Positions 48,905 to 57,762 of a stretch of DNA of 64,000 nucleotides are shown in pieces. Every line of letters begins with the position of its first letter. Within the stretch, counting starts at the first letter, position 1. The notes below the pieces were generated by a model, which was not told the DNA's origin, ran no database searches, and saw nothing but the letters and a program-made list of their open reading frames with translations. A program made the position numbers and the translations under genes. Origin of the DNA: Mycolicibacterium vulneris (GTDB lineage: Bacteria; Actinomycetota; Actinomycetes; Mycobacteriales; Mycobacteriaceae). Where the stretch lies: the NCBI RefSeq assembly GCF_002104765.1, contig NZ_NCXM01000023.1:38558-102557 (forward strand). Reading direction: 5' to 3'.

Positions 48905-49573
48905 ATGGCGGACAAACCCGATACCCCCACAGCCGAGGAAACCCTCGACGAGTCAACGGCACTCGACGCCGAAGACATCGACGTGGACGAGGCCGAAGAG
49001 GCTGAAAAGATCCACACCGAAGACGGTGACGGCGGTGAGAGTCCATCTCCGGGCAGGCTCGCGCGGTGGCGCGAGATTGCCCGGCGGCGGCGGCTTTCGC
49101 GCACCGGGTCGGCGTTGGTGGTCAGCGGCCTCATCGTGGCGACGCTGGCCGGCCTGAGCGGCTGGCTCGGGTACCGCGCCTACGAGAAGCACGACGCCCA
49201 GGCCCGGCAGAGCCTGTACGTCGCGACGGCGCGTCAGGGCGCGGTGAACCTCACCACGATCAACTACACCCAGGTCGACGCCGACGTGCAGCGGATCCTC
49301 GACCTGGCCACCGGCGCATTCCGGGACGACTTCGAACAGCGGTCCAAGCCGTTCATGGAGGTTGTCAAGGCGGCGCAGTCGAAATCGGAAGGGACGGTCA
49401 CCGATGCCGGACTGGAATCCCAACGCGGCGACTCCGCCCAGGTTTTGGTGGCGGTCGCGGTGAAGTCCCGTACCGCCGCGGGCGAGGAGGCGCCGCGGGA
49501 ATGGCGCATGCGAATCGAGGTCCGATCCGTCGGCGATGACGCCAAGGTTTCCAACGTGGTGTTCGTGCCATGA
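48905..49573 (+). CDS. Mce-associated membrane protein 1
   Basis: 222-residue Mas-type protein. A strongly acidic N-terminal 45 residues (EETLDESTALDAEDIDVDE) precede one membrane helix (ALVVSGLIVATLAGLSGWLG). An extracytoplasmic NTF2-like domain follows (FRDDFEQRSKPFMEVVKAAQ). ATG with GAAGGAG as ribosome binding site, 17 bp after mceF. Such proteins stabilise Mce complexes. Overlaps the next gene as ATGA. Confidence 0.88.
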   Translation: MADKPDTPTAEETLDESTALDAEDIDVDEAEEAEKIHTEDGDGGESPSPGRLARWREIARRRRLSRTGSALVVSGLIVATLAGLSGWLGYRAYEKHDAQARQSLYVATARQGAVNLTTINYTQVDADVQRILDLATGAFRDDFEQRSKPFMEVVKAAQSKSEGTVTDAGLESQRGDSAQVLVAVAVKSRTAAGEEAPREWRMRIEVRSVGDDAKVSNVVFVP

Positions 49574-50193
49574 CGACACTGGAGGAAGACGTGAACCTCG
49601 ATACCGCCGACGAGGAACTGGACTCGGCGGGCGAAGGCGCGCAACAGGAGTCCGACGCCACCGAATCGTCCGCCGAGGTGCAGTCGAAGGCCGAGCGGGC
49701 ATGGCGCCCCATCGTATGGTCACGGGTATTCGGCTACGGGATCTTGCCGGCCCTGGCGCTGGTGTTGGCCCTCGGCGCGGGGTACCTCAAGTGGTCGGCG
49801 GGGGCGGCGGACGATCTCGCACGGGCCCGGGCCGAATCGGTGCAGGCCGCCCGCGACGACGCGGTCACCCTGTTGACCTATCACGCCGACACGGTGGACA
49901 AGGACCTCGCCGCGGCGGGCGAACGGCTCACCGGTGAGTTCAAGGATGCCTACGCCGAGCTGACCCGCCAGGTTGTCGTGCCCGGCGCCAAGGAGAAGCA
50001 CATCTCCTCGGTCGCCAAAGCCAATGCGGCGGGGTCGGTTTCGGCGACCACGAATCACGCCGTGGCGCTGGTGTATGTCGACCAGACCGTGACCATCGGC
50101 GCGGGCGCCCCCACCGACACCCAGCCCGTCGTGCGGGTGACCCTGGACAAGGTCAACGGCCGGTGGCTGGTGTCGCGCTTCGACCCCGTGTGA
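49570..50193 (+). CDS. Mce-associated membrane protein 2
   Basis: 207-residue protein with the same layout: acidic N terminus (EEDVNLDTADEELDSAGEG), one helix (FGYGILPALALVLALGAGYL) and a Mas-type domain (TGEFKDAYAELTRQVVVPGA). The start overlaps the preceding gene's stop (ATGA). It belongs to the mce operon. Confidence 0.88.
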   Translation: MTTLEEDVNLDTADEELDSAGEGAQQESDATESSAEVQSKAERAWRPIVWSRVFGYGILPALALVLALGAGYLKWSAGAADDLARARAESVQAARDDAVTLLTYHADTVDKDLAAAGERLTGEFKDAYAELTRQVVVPGAKEKHISSVAKANAAGSVSATTNHAVALVYVDQTVTIGAGAPTDTQPVVRVTLDKVNGRWLVSRFDPV

Positions 50194-50207
50194 TCCGGGG
50201 AACCGCC

Positions 50208-50705
50208 ATGGGAGTCTCGCTACGCCGCTGTTTGGCCGTGGGCGTCGTTCTCTTGGGCACGGCCAGTGTTGCGGCTCCCGCCGCGCGGGCCGACAACAAA
50301 CGGCTCAACAGCGCGGTCGTGTCCGCCGTCTACACACTGCAGCACCAGGCGGGCTGCACGAACGACGTCATCAGGAACAACGCGCTCACACTGGCCGCCG
50401 AGTGGCACGCAGACGACATGATCAACAACCGAAACATCAACGACGACACCGGCTCCGACGGCTCGACGCCACAAGACCGCGCCAACGCCGCGGGCTTCCG
50501 CGGCAGGGCCGCCGAGACGGTGGCCATCAACCCGGCCATCGCCATCAGCAGCCTGGAACTGGTGAACCAGTGGTATTACAACCCGGATGACATGGCGATC
50601 ATCCGTGATTGTGCCAACACCGCCATCGGGGTGTGGTCGGACAACAGCATGGACCGCACCGTGGTGGTGGCCGTGTACGGGCAGCCGGAACAACCCAAAC
50701 GGTAA
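50208..50705 (+). CDS. Secreted CAP-domain (SCP-like) protein
   Basis: 165-residue exported protein. The ATG at 50208 with CCGGGGAACC upstream opens a signal peptide (LAVGVVLLGTASVAAPAARA). The mature part has the CAP fold pattern: LTLAAEWHADDMINN, then AETVAINP, VNQWYYNPDDMAIIRDC and VVVAVYG. A disulfide between its two cysteines is likely. A GTG at 50190 overlapping the previous stop is an alternative start. CAP proteins bind sterols or lipids in eukaryotes; placement behind a lipid-uptake operon makes a lipid-related role attractive but unproven. Confidence 0.8.
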   Translation: MGVSLRRCLAVGVVLLGTASVAAPAARADNKRLNSAVVSAVYTLQHQAGCTNDVIRNNALTLAAEWHADDMINNRNINDDTGSDGSTPQDRANAAGFRGRAAETVAINPAIAISSLELVNQWYYNPDDMAIIRDCANTAIGVWSDNSMDRTVVVAVYGQPEQPKR

Positions 50706-50739
50706 GCGGTAGAAGAAAGTTACTCCGGGGAGGCGTTCG

Positions 50740-52191
50740 ATGATCTTCACGCAGCACTATCTGAGTTGTTTGTCGCAGGCGTCCTACTTCATCGGGGACG
50801 AGAGCAGCGGCCGCGCGATCGTCGTCGACCCGCGCCGCGACGTCGGCATCTATCTCGACCAAGCGGCCGAGCATGGGCTTCGCATCGAGCGGGTTATCGA
50901 GACGCACATCCATGCCGACTTCCTCAGCGGTCACTTGGAGTTGGCAGAAGCCACGGGGGCGGTGATCTCCTACGGGGAGGACGCCGACGTCGAATTCTCG
51001 ATCGAGCCGCTACACGATGGGCAGCGAATCTCCTTGGGCGAGGTAACGTTCGAGGTGCTGGCGACGCCCGGCCACACCCCGGAGTCGATATGCATCGTGG
51101 TCTACCAGCGTCCCGGCGACGAGGTGCCCTACGGTGTCCTCACCGGCGACACGCTGTTCGTCGGCGACGTCGGGCGGCCGGATCTCTGCTCGTCGGCGGG
51201 CATTACCACCGAACAGCTCGCCGAGTCGCTCTATGGGTCCTTGCACGACAAGCTGCTCAAATTGCCCGACGCCACGCGGGTGTTCCCGGCGCACGGCGCC
51301 GGATCCTCCTGTGGCAAGCAACTTTCGAGCGAGACCAGTTCGACCATCGGTGAGCAGAAGAAGAGCAACTACGCGCTGAACAAGCCAGACGTGCACGCAT
51401 TCATCGCCGCTGTCACCGACGGGCAGTCGGTGCAGCCGCCCTATTTCGAGTTCGACTCCAAACGCAACACGGAGGCGCATCCACTGCTCGATGACGACCC
51501 GCCGCCGCTGCTGGACATCGACGAGGTGCTGCGGCACGCGCAGCGAGGCGCCATCCTCCTGGACACGCGGGAGCCGAGTGATTATGCCTGTGGCCATCTG
51601 CGCGGTGCCGTCAACGTCAGCCTGCAGGGGCGCTTCGCCGAATGGGCCGGCAACGTGCTGTCCCCGGATCGCGACATCGTGCTGGTCGGTGATCCCGTGC
51701 ACGCGCATGAATCCAAGATCCGGCTTGCCCGAGTCGGTTTCGACCGGGTGGTCGGTCAGTTGCGCGGCCTCGCCCAGGTTGTCAACCCGCGGGGCGATCT
51801 CGTGTCGGCCGCTTCCCGGTTGAGCGTCCATCAGCTCGCCGGATTGCGCGATGCGGAGCCCCGGCTGCAGGTGGTGGACGTGCGAGGGCCCGGCGAAGTG
51901 GAGGATGGGACCATCCCCGGTGCGAGTGTGATTCCGCTATCGGCGCTGAAGGCTTCGTTGTCAGAGATCGATCAGAGCGCACCCGTCGTCGTCTACTGCG
52001 CAAGCGGCACCCGCTCGATGGTGGCCGCCAGCGTGCTGCGGGCGTCCGGCTACGGCGACGTGTCGGACGTGCTGGGCGGCTATGGCGCCTGGATGGGGGC
52101 CGAACTGCCGACCGAAGACGTCAGCGCCCAGCCCTCGGCGTCGAGCGCGGACAAGACCGCCTCGGGATCCGATGTGGCGCCACGGTTGTAG
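50740..52191 (+). CDS. MBL-fold persulfide dioxygenase-like protein fused to two rhodanese domains
   Basis: 483-residue fusion. The N-terminal metallo-beta-lactamase domain (residues 1 to about 235) has THIHADFLSGH, the LTGDTLFVGDVGRPDL block and FPAHGAGSSCG, as in ETHE1-like persulfide dioxygenases using one iron. The first rhodanese domain (about 265-350) lacks an active cysteine (VLVGDPVHAHES). The second (about 370-460) has one in VVYCASGTRSM. The role would be oxidation of glutathione- or mycothiol-type persulfides to sulfite with sulfur transfer. Good ribosome binding site GGGGAGG. The last 112 bp overlap the opposing rhodanese gene. Confidence 0.88.
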   Translation: MIFTQHYLSCLSQASYFIGDESSGRAIVVDPRRDVGIYLDQAAEHGLRIERVIETHIHADFLSGHLELAEATGAVISYGEDADVEFSIEPLHDGQRISLGEVTFEVLATPGHTPESICIVVYQRPGDEVPYGVLTGDTLFVGDVGRPDLCSSAGITTEQLAESLYGSLHDKLLKLPDATRVFPAHGAGSSCGKQLSSETSSTIGEQKKSNYALNKPDVHAFIAAVTDGQSVQPPYFEFDSKRNTEAHPLLDDDPPPLLDIDEVLRHAQRGAILLDTREPSDYACGHLRGAVNVSLQGRFAEWAGNVLSPDRDIVLVGDPVHAHESKIRLARVGFDRVVGQLRGLAQVVNPRGDLVSAASRLSVHQLAGLRDAEPRLQVVDVRGPGEVEDGTIPGASVIPLSALKASLSEIDQSAPVVVYCASGTRSMVAASVLRASGYGDVSDVLGGYGAWMGAELPTEDVSAQPSASSADKTASGSDVAPRL

Positions 52192-52712
52192 GGCAGCTTG
52201 GACAGGGCCGTAGCCATCGCGCACGTGTTCGTGAGGGCAGCGAAAGTCAGCCCGCTCCCGATGGCGGCGGCCACCCATTTGAGCCGGGGGAGTGCGACGC
52301 TGCCCAGCACCGAGGACAGCACCACGGATCCGGCGACGAGGCGCACCTGACGTTCGAGCTCCCAACGCTGCGTGCCGCGGTGGACGGCGAAACCCCGGCG
52401 CTCCCAGTCGACGATTCCTTTCTCGAGGACGCGCCCGCCGTTCAACCCCGCGTCGCGCAGCAGTGCGTGGGCTTTGGTCGAGCGTTGTCCCGAGCGGCAC
52501 ACCAGCACGATGTCGCGGCCGTTGTCGAGGCGTCCGGCGATGTCGCCGGCGTGGTCTTCCAGCACATCGAGTGGCACGTTGTACGAGTCCGCGATGTGCG
52601 CGGTCTCGAACTCGGCGGGGGTCCGCACGTCGAGAACGCGCGGAGCGGTGGGCGACTCAAGCAGCGTGCGAAGCTCGACCGAAGTGATGGCGTCGGCGCT
52701 CGTCGCGTTCAT
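52080..52712 (-). CDS. Rhodanese with C-terminal membrane (DUF2892-like) domain
   Basis: 210-residue protein. The rhodanese domain (residues 8 to about 110) has the active cysteine in DIVLVCRSGQRSTKAH. Two hydrophobic segments of the YgaP/DUF2892 type follow (LVAGSVVLSSVLGSVALP; VAAAIGSGLTFAALTNTCAM) with the family end LSKLPYNR. About 35 further residues then run antisense into the MBL-rhodanese gene. Ribosome binding site GGAGGATCA. It probably moves sulfane sulfur at the membrane. Converging with a persulfide-processing gene fits this role. Confidence 0.85.
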   Translation of the reverse strand: MNATSADAITSVELRTLLESPTAPRVLDVRTPAEFETAHIADSYNVPLDVLEDHAGDIAGRLDNGRDIVLVCRSGQRSTKAHALLRDAGLNGGRVLEKGIVDWERRGFAVHRGTQRWELERQVRLVAGSVVLSSVLGSVALPRLKWVAAAIGSGLTFAALTNTCAMATALSKLPYNRGATSDPEAVLSALDAEGWALTSSVGSSAPIQAP

Positions 52713-52783
52713 TGATCCTCCGGGGTGGGCGGTGGGCGTTGTGCTCTATCTACCCCGGCTCGCCGGCGACGCCGACGTTTGGA

Positions 52784-53089
52784 TCAACGTGAATCTGAGA
52801 CGATCTGCAGCGTCTCCGCGGCGTCAAGCTCGTCGGCGGTCTCGCAGACGCACACATGGGCGCCGTGTCGCCACGGCCCGAACTGCGTACCGCGCCTGCG
52901 TAACAGATGCTGCCAGTAGACCTTGTCGCGTTGATCGCGCGAGAACGCGAAGTCCAGGTTGATGGGCAGTCCCGCCCAGTCGACCTGGTCGCTGACCGGT
53001 TCGTCGACCGTGCCGCCATACCGCAGCCGGCATTGCAGCGGGCAACCGTTCCTGATGACCCGATCGGGTCCATCACACTCCTGAGCCAC
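52784..53089 (-). pseudogene. Fragment of a flavoprotein reductase C terminus
   Basis: 101-codon frame. Its middle (LDFAFSRDQRDKVYWQHLLR, then HVCVCETADELD) resembles the NADPH-binding end of the large reductase encoded next to it (LDLAFSRDQPQKVYVQHLMR, then LYVCGTADPM). The flanking residues do not match, and FAD and flavodoxin parts are missing. It looks like a decayed partial copy of a sulfite-reductase-type flavoprotein gene rather than a working gene. It could still be expressed. The region 52713-52783 upstream of the rhodanese gene shows nothing else. Confidence 0.5.
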
Positions 53090-53206
53090 GATGACGTCAC
53101 TCCTTCAGGTGCGCGACCTTGTGGGTGCATCGTGCGACGCCGAAGTTTCGGCTGCGGGTGTGCGGTGTTTCCGCTGTGTTACGGCTTCGGCGGCGGCCGA
53201 TCAGCG

Positions 53207-56200
53207 CTAGTAGACGTCGCGGTGGTAGCGCTTGTCGGCGCTCAACGTTTGGACGTAGTCCTTCGCCGCCGCCGGGTCGAGCTTGCCGAATTCGGCCGCG
53301 ATCTCGCGCAGCGCCCGGTCGACGTCCTTGGCCATGGGATCCGCGGTGCCGCAGACATACAGCTGGGCGCCGTCCTGCAGCCAGCTCCACAGCTGCGCCC
53401 CACGGTTGCGCATCAGGTGCTGCACGTAGACCTTCTGCGGCTGGTCACGGGAGAACGCCAGGTCCAACTCGGTGAGGAACCCGTCGTCACGCATCTGCTC
53501 GAGCTCGTCGCGGTAGTAGAAGTCGGTGGCGGCGTGCTGCTCGCCGAAGAACAGCCAGTTGGGTCCGGTGTGGCCGAGCGCGCGCCGTTCCTGCAGAAAG
53601 CCGCGGAAGGGCGCGATGCCGGTGCCGGGTCCGATCATGATCATCGGAGTGTCCGAGTCGCTCGGCGGCCGGAAGTTGCTCGACTGCTGCAGATAGACGG
53701 CGATTCGATCGCCGGGGGAGCGGTCGGCCAGGTAGGTCGAACACACCCCGCGGCGCGGCACGCCCTGGAAGTTGAAGCGCACCGGGGAGACCGTCAGGTG
53801 GACCTCGCCCGGGCACGCCTTGGGGCTCGAGGAGATCGAGTACAGCCGCGGCTGAAGGCGCTTGAGGACCCGCAGCCACTCGTGCGCCGACGCGGAGACC
53901 GGCAGCTTCGACAGCAGGTCGATGGACTGGCGCCCCCACGTCCAATCCGCGAGCGCGCGTTTGTTTTCCGGCTTCAGCAACTCCGCGAGGGTAGGGTCAC
54001 CGGTGCGCTCCTGGACGAACCGCACCAGGTCCCGGCTGATGTGGGCGATCTCGATGCGCTCGGTGAGCGCGGAGCGCAACGACATCAGACCGTGCTCGCC
54101 GACCTCGACCGGGGTCTGGCCGTTCAGCCCGGTCACCGACAGCCATTCGTCGACCAACTGGTCGCTGTTGCGCGGCCACACCCCGAGCGCGTCACCGGCC
54201 TCGTAGGTGACGGCTTCTTCCGGCAGGTCGAACACCAAGTGCCGCACGTCTTTTGTCGATTCGGGCTGACTCAACACGGTGTTGCGGACCATGCCGGTGA
54301 TCAGCGGGTGCTTCTTGCTGTAGCCGCTCGTCGCGTGGCCATTCTGCTGGGACGGTACCGCTACCGGGGCAGTGCGGGCCGGGGCCACCGCGGCTCCGTC
54401 GCCGCCGACGGCCGTGGGCGTCTTGGTCAGCGCGTCGATGACGTCGCCCACCCACTTCGCCGCGGTGTCGTCGTAGTCGGGTTCACAGTCCACCCGATCG
54501 GCGATGCGGGTCGCCCCCAGCTCGGCCAGCCGCGCATCAAGATTGCGGCCGTGACCGCAGAAATTTTCGTAATTGGAGTCGCCCAGTGCGAGCAGGGCAT
54601 AGCGGGTGTCGGTGAGTCGCGGCGCACCCTCGCCGGCCAGCGCCCGCCAGAGGCCGGCGCCGTTGTCGGGCGCTTCGCCGTCACCGGTGGTGCTGGTGAC
54701 GAACAACAGCTCCTTCGTCGTCGCCAATTCGGCCACAGGGAAGTCGTCCATGCTCTGCAGCGTGACCGGAAGTTCGGCGGCGCCCAATTGCGCGGCGATC
54801 TCGGCGGCGAGCTCTTCTGCGTTCCCGGTCTGCGATGCCCAGAGCACGACGATGGGAGCGCGCTCGGCCGCGGGTTTCGCATCGGCCGGCGCGGCGGGCG
54901 GTTGCTGAGCCGCCGGCAGCGGCGTCGGTTGGACCCTCTCGGGCAGCGCTACCGGCTGGGGTCCGTCGATGCGCGAGAACAGTCCTGCCACCAGGCCGTC
55001 CACCCACAGCCGGGTGCTGGAGTCGAACGGCGCGCTCAGGGGCAGGGTGGGCACCCCGCCGGCCTTGCGTCCCGCGTCCGAGCGAAGCCCGGACAGCATG
55101 CCGGCCAGGTAGGAGCGACCGAGTTCGTCAAATTCCGGCTTGGGTTGTGTTGCCACACCCAGCAATTCACCGAGGGCGTCGACTTGTGACACGCTGATTT
55201 CTCGTATCTCCGTGGGCGCGGGTTCTGGTGTGTCGGTGGGCACCGGCGTCTCGGTGGCCGAAACGGGTTGAGAGACCGCGATCTTCGTCAGCGCAACGGC
55301 GCACACCTTGAATTCCGGCTGGCTGGAGATCGGGTCGACCGCGTCGTTGGTGACGGCGTTGATCGACAGGTATTCGCCGAAGGCGTCATTCCAGTGGAAG
55401 GGCGCGAAGCAGTTACCGGGCCGCACCCGGTCGCTGACGACGGCGGGCAGCACGGCGCGGCCTCGGCGGGAAGCGATTTCGATCTGATCGTCGTCGGCGA
55501 TCTGCAGGAGCGCGGCATCATCGGGGTGGATCTCGACGAACGGCCCGGGATTGAGCTTGTTGAGCTTGGCGACCTTGCCGGTCTTGGTCATGGTGTGCCA
55601 TTGGTGCGGCAGGCGACCGGTGTTCAGCAGGAACGGGTAGTCGTCGTCGGGCATTTCCTCGGGCATCAGGTGCGGGCGGGCGAAGAACATCGCACGACCC
55701 GTGGTCGTGGGAAAGGCGAATCGCGGCACGCTACCGTCTTCGCGCACCAACTGCGTCTGGCTGACACCGTCATTGAGATAGCGGATCGGGTTGCGGTCAC
55801 CGTCGCCCTCCGGTGGGCACGGCCACTGCAGCGGGCTCTGACGCAGCCGCTCATAGCTGACGCCACGCAGGTCATAACCGGTCTTCGGGTTCGAGAACCG
55901 CTTGATCTCTTCGAAGACTTCCTCGGCGGAGTCGTAGCTGAACGCCTCCGAAAAGCCCATCTCGCAGGCGATCCGGGCGATGATCTGCCAGTCGGGCAGG
56001 GCGTGGCTCGGCGCCTGGACCGCGGGCTGGAACAATGTCATGTTGCGCTCGGAATTGACCATGACCCCTTCGGATTCCGTCCACAGGGTCGCCGGCAACA
56101 ACACGTCGGCGTACTCGTTGGTCTCGGTCTGGAAGAACGCGTCCTGCGCCATCACCAATTCGGCGCGCTCCAGGCCGGCCAGCACCGTCTTTCGGTTGGC

Positions 56201-57448
56201 AACGGAGGCAACGGGATTAGTGCAGATGATCCAGCAGGCCTTGATCTGCCCGTCGGCCATCCGGGAGAACATGTCGATGGTTCCGCTGCCCACCTCGGTG
56301 CGCAGCGTTCCGCGGGGAATGCCCCACAGGTTTTCCACGAATTCGCGGTCGTCGTCGGATGCCACCGATCGCTGGCCCGGCAATCCCGGCCCCATGTAAC
56401 CTATCTCGCGACCGCCCATCGCGTTGGGTTGTCCGGTGAGGGAGAAGGGGCCACTGCCCGGTTTGCAGATCGCGCCGGTGGCCAGGTGCAGGTTGCAGAT
56501 GGCGTTGGTATTCCAGGTGCCGTGCGTGCTCTGATTGAGGCCCATCGTCCAGCAGCTCATGAAATTGTCAGCCTCGCTGATCATTTGAGCCGCCGCGCGG
56601 ATGTCCTCTTCGGGGAGGCCGGTCGTCGCGCTGACCATGTCGGGGGTGTACTGCTCCAGGAAACTGGGCATCACCTCCCAGCCTTCGGTGAATTCGGCGA
56701 TGAAATCGGCGTCGGTGTGCCCGTTCTCGACGATCAGGTGCAGCAGTCCGTTGAGCAGGGCCAGATCCGAACCGGGCGCGATCTGCAGGAACAGATCGGC
56801 CTTGTCGGCGGTCGCGGTGCGGCGCGGGTCGACGACGATCAGCTTTGCGCCGGCCTTGACCCGGTCCATCATGCGCTGGAACAGGATGGGATGGCAGTCG
56901 GCCATGTTCGCGCCGATGACGAAGAAGACGTCGGCACGCTCGAAGTCCTGGTAGGACCCGGGCGGCCCGTCCGCACCCAGTGAGAGCTTGTAACCGGAAC
57001 CCGCGCTGGCCATGCACAGTCGCGAGTTCGACTCGATCTGGTTGGTGCCGATGAAGCCCTTGGTCAGCTTGTTCGCAAGGTACTGCGCCTCCATGGACAT
57101 CTGACCGGACACGTACATCGCGAAGGCGTCCGGGCCGTGTTCATCGACGATCGCCCGTAACCGCTTCGCACACTGGGTGATCGCCCGGTCCATGTCGATG
57201 GGCTGGAGCGGTTCGCCGCGGTCGGCCCGCGCATGCGCCGAGTCCATCCGGCCCGGCGCGCCCAGCATGTCCGCGGTGGTGGCGCCCTTAGTGCACAACC
57301 GGCCGAAGTTCGCCGGATGTTCCTTGTTCCCAACCGACTTGGTGACGTGATCGCGGCCCGTTTTCGGATCCGTTGTGATCTGTAACACCAATCCGCAGCC
57401 GACGCCGCAGTAAGCGCACATGGTGTTCACGGCGTTCACACGCGCCAT
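53207..57448 (-). CDS. Assimilatory nitrate reductase fused to a CysJ-type flavoprotein reductase
   Basis: 1413-residue single-chain enzyme. The N terminus binds a 4Fe-4S cluster (C11, C14, C18, C52 in MCAYCGVGCGLVLQ and RLCTKGA). The molybdopterin-bis-MGD domains follow to about residue 720 (SNSRLCMASAGSGYKLSLG; ENFAPFHW-like NCFAPFHWNDAFGEYLSINA). After a Pro/Ala linker come flavodoxin (VLWASQTGNAEELAAEI, about 864), FAD-binding (RLYSISSSP, about 1201) and NADPH-binding (IGPGTGIAPFRGFLQERRA, about 1269) modules. Electrons from NADPH could thus reach nitrate inside one polypeptide. The ATG at 57448 has GAGGGAG upstream; a GTG at 57469 is possible. No nitrite reductase lies beside it, but a NarK-type transporter is close. 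Confidence 0.92.
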   Translation of the reverse strand: MARVNAVNTMCAYCGVGCGLVLQITTDPKTGRDHVTKSVGNKEHPANFGRLCTKGATTADMLGAPGRMDSAHARADRGEPLQPIDMDRAITQCAKRLRAIVDEHGPDAFAMYVSGQMSMEAQYLANKLTKGFIGTNQIESNSRLCMASAGSGYKLSLGADGPPGSYQDFERADVFFVIGANMADCHPILFQRMMDRVKAGAKLIVVDPRRTATADKADLFLQIAPGSDLALLNGLLHLIVENGHTDADFIAEFTEGWEVMPSFLEQYTPDMVSATTGLPEEDIRAAAQMISEADNFMSCWTMGLNQSTHGTWNTNAICNLHLATGAICKPGSGPFSLTGQPNAMGGREIGYMGPGLPGQRSVASDDDREFVENLWGIPRGTLRTEVGSGTIDMFSRMADGQIKACWIICTNPVASVANRKTVLAGLERAELVMAQDAFFQTETNEYADVLLPATLWTESEGVMVNSERNMTLFQPAVQAPSHALPDWQIIARIACEMGFSEAFSYDSAEEVFEEIKRFSNPKTGYDLRGVSYERLRQSPLQWPCPPEGDGDRNPIRYLNDGVSQTQLVREDGSVPRFAFPTTTGRAMFFARPHLMPEEMPDDDYPFLLNTGRLPHQWHTMTKTGKVAKLNKLNPGPFVEIHPDDAALLQIADDDQIEIASRRGRAVLPAVVSDRVRPGNCFAPFHWNDAFGEYLSINAVTNDAVDPISSQPEFKVCAVALTKIAVSQPVSATETPVPTDTPEPAPTEIREISVSQVDALGELLGVATQPKPEFDELGRSYLAGMLSGLRSDAGRKAGGVPTLPLSAPFDSSTRLWVDGLVAGLFSRIDGPQPVALPERVQPTPLPAAQQPPAAPADAKPAAERAPIVVLWASQTGNAEELAAEIAAQLGAAELPVTLQSMDDFPVAELATTKELLFVTSTTGDGEAPDNGAGLWRALAGEGAPRLTDTRYALLALGDSNYENFCGHGRNLDARLAELGATRIADRVDCEPDYDDTAAKWVGDVIDALTKTPTAVGGDGAAVAPARTAPVAVPSQQNGHATSGYSKKHPLITGMVRNTVLSQPESTKDVRHLVFDLPEEAVTYEAGDALGVWPRNSDQLVDEWLSVTGLNGQTPVEVGEHGLMSLRSALTERIEIAHISRDLVRFVQERTGDPTLAELLKPENKRALADWTWGRQSIDLLSKLPVSASAHEWLRVLKRLQPRLYSISSSPKACPGEVHLTVSPVRFNFQGVPRRGVCSTYLADRSPGDRIAVYLQQSSNFRPPSDSDTPMIMIGPGTGIAPFRGFLQERRALGHTGPNWLFFGEQHAATDFYYRDELEQMRDDGFLTELDLAFSRDQPQKVYVQHLMRNRGAQLWSWLQDGAQLYVCGTADPMAKDVDRALREIAAEFGKLDPAAAKDYVQTLSADKRYHRDVY

Positions 57449-57762
57449 GGACTCCCTCGCCACGCTCACGTCCCTCCGTCGAGTGCGTACGGGTTAGCTC
57501 CGTATCGGGTGAGTTCATTGTGGAGCAGGCATGTTTCGGCATCGCTGCTCGAAATGTCCCCCGGTTTACTTCTTCCTCTCAACGGCCAACGCGCCGTTGT
57601 GAAATCGCCGGGGGAATTCACGGCTCAAGATTGCGTTAGCGCAGGTCACCGTTGACCGCCCGCCCCGCTTGAGGCTACTCAGCGCGAGCTTCGAAACGCT
57701 TCTCAGAACGAGGTTTTTGACCAAACCGACGGGACATTCACAGTCTTCGCTAAGCTCACCGC
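57449..57762. promoter_or_regulatory. Divergent promoter region, nitrate reductase and lppP
   Basis: 314 bases between two divergently transcribed genes with no reading frame of note. On the lppP side TAAGCT (57751-57756) fits the TANNNT -10 pattern and is followed after six bases by the GTG start, so lppP may be leaderless. I looked for a GlnR-type nitrogen-control site and found only weak partial matches (GTGAC and TAAC elements near 57640-57655). Confidence 0.45.

Noticed and set aside
57449..57762. GlnR binding site before the nitrate reductase
   Set aside because: Only isolated GTGAC/TAAC-like elements with wrong spacing were found.
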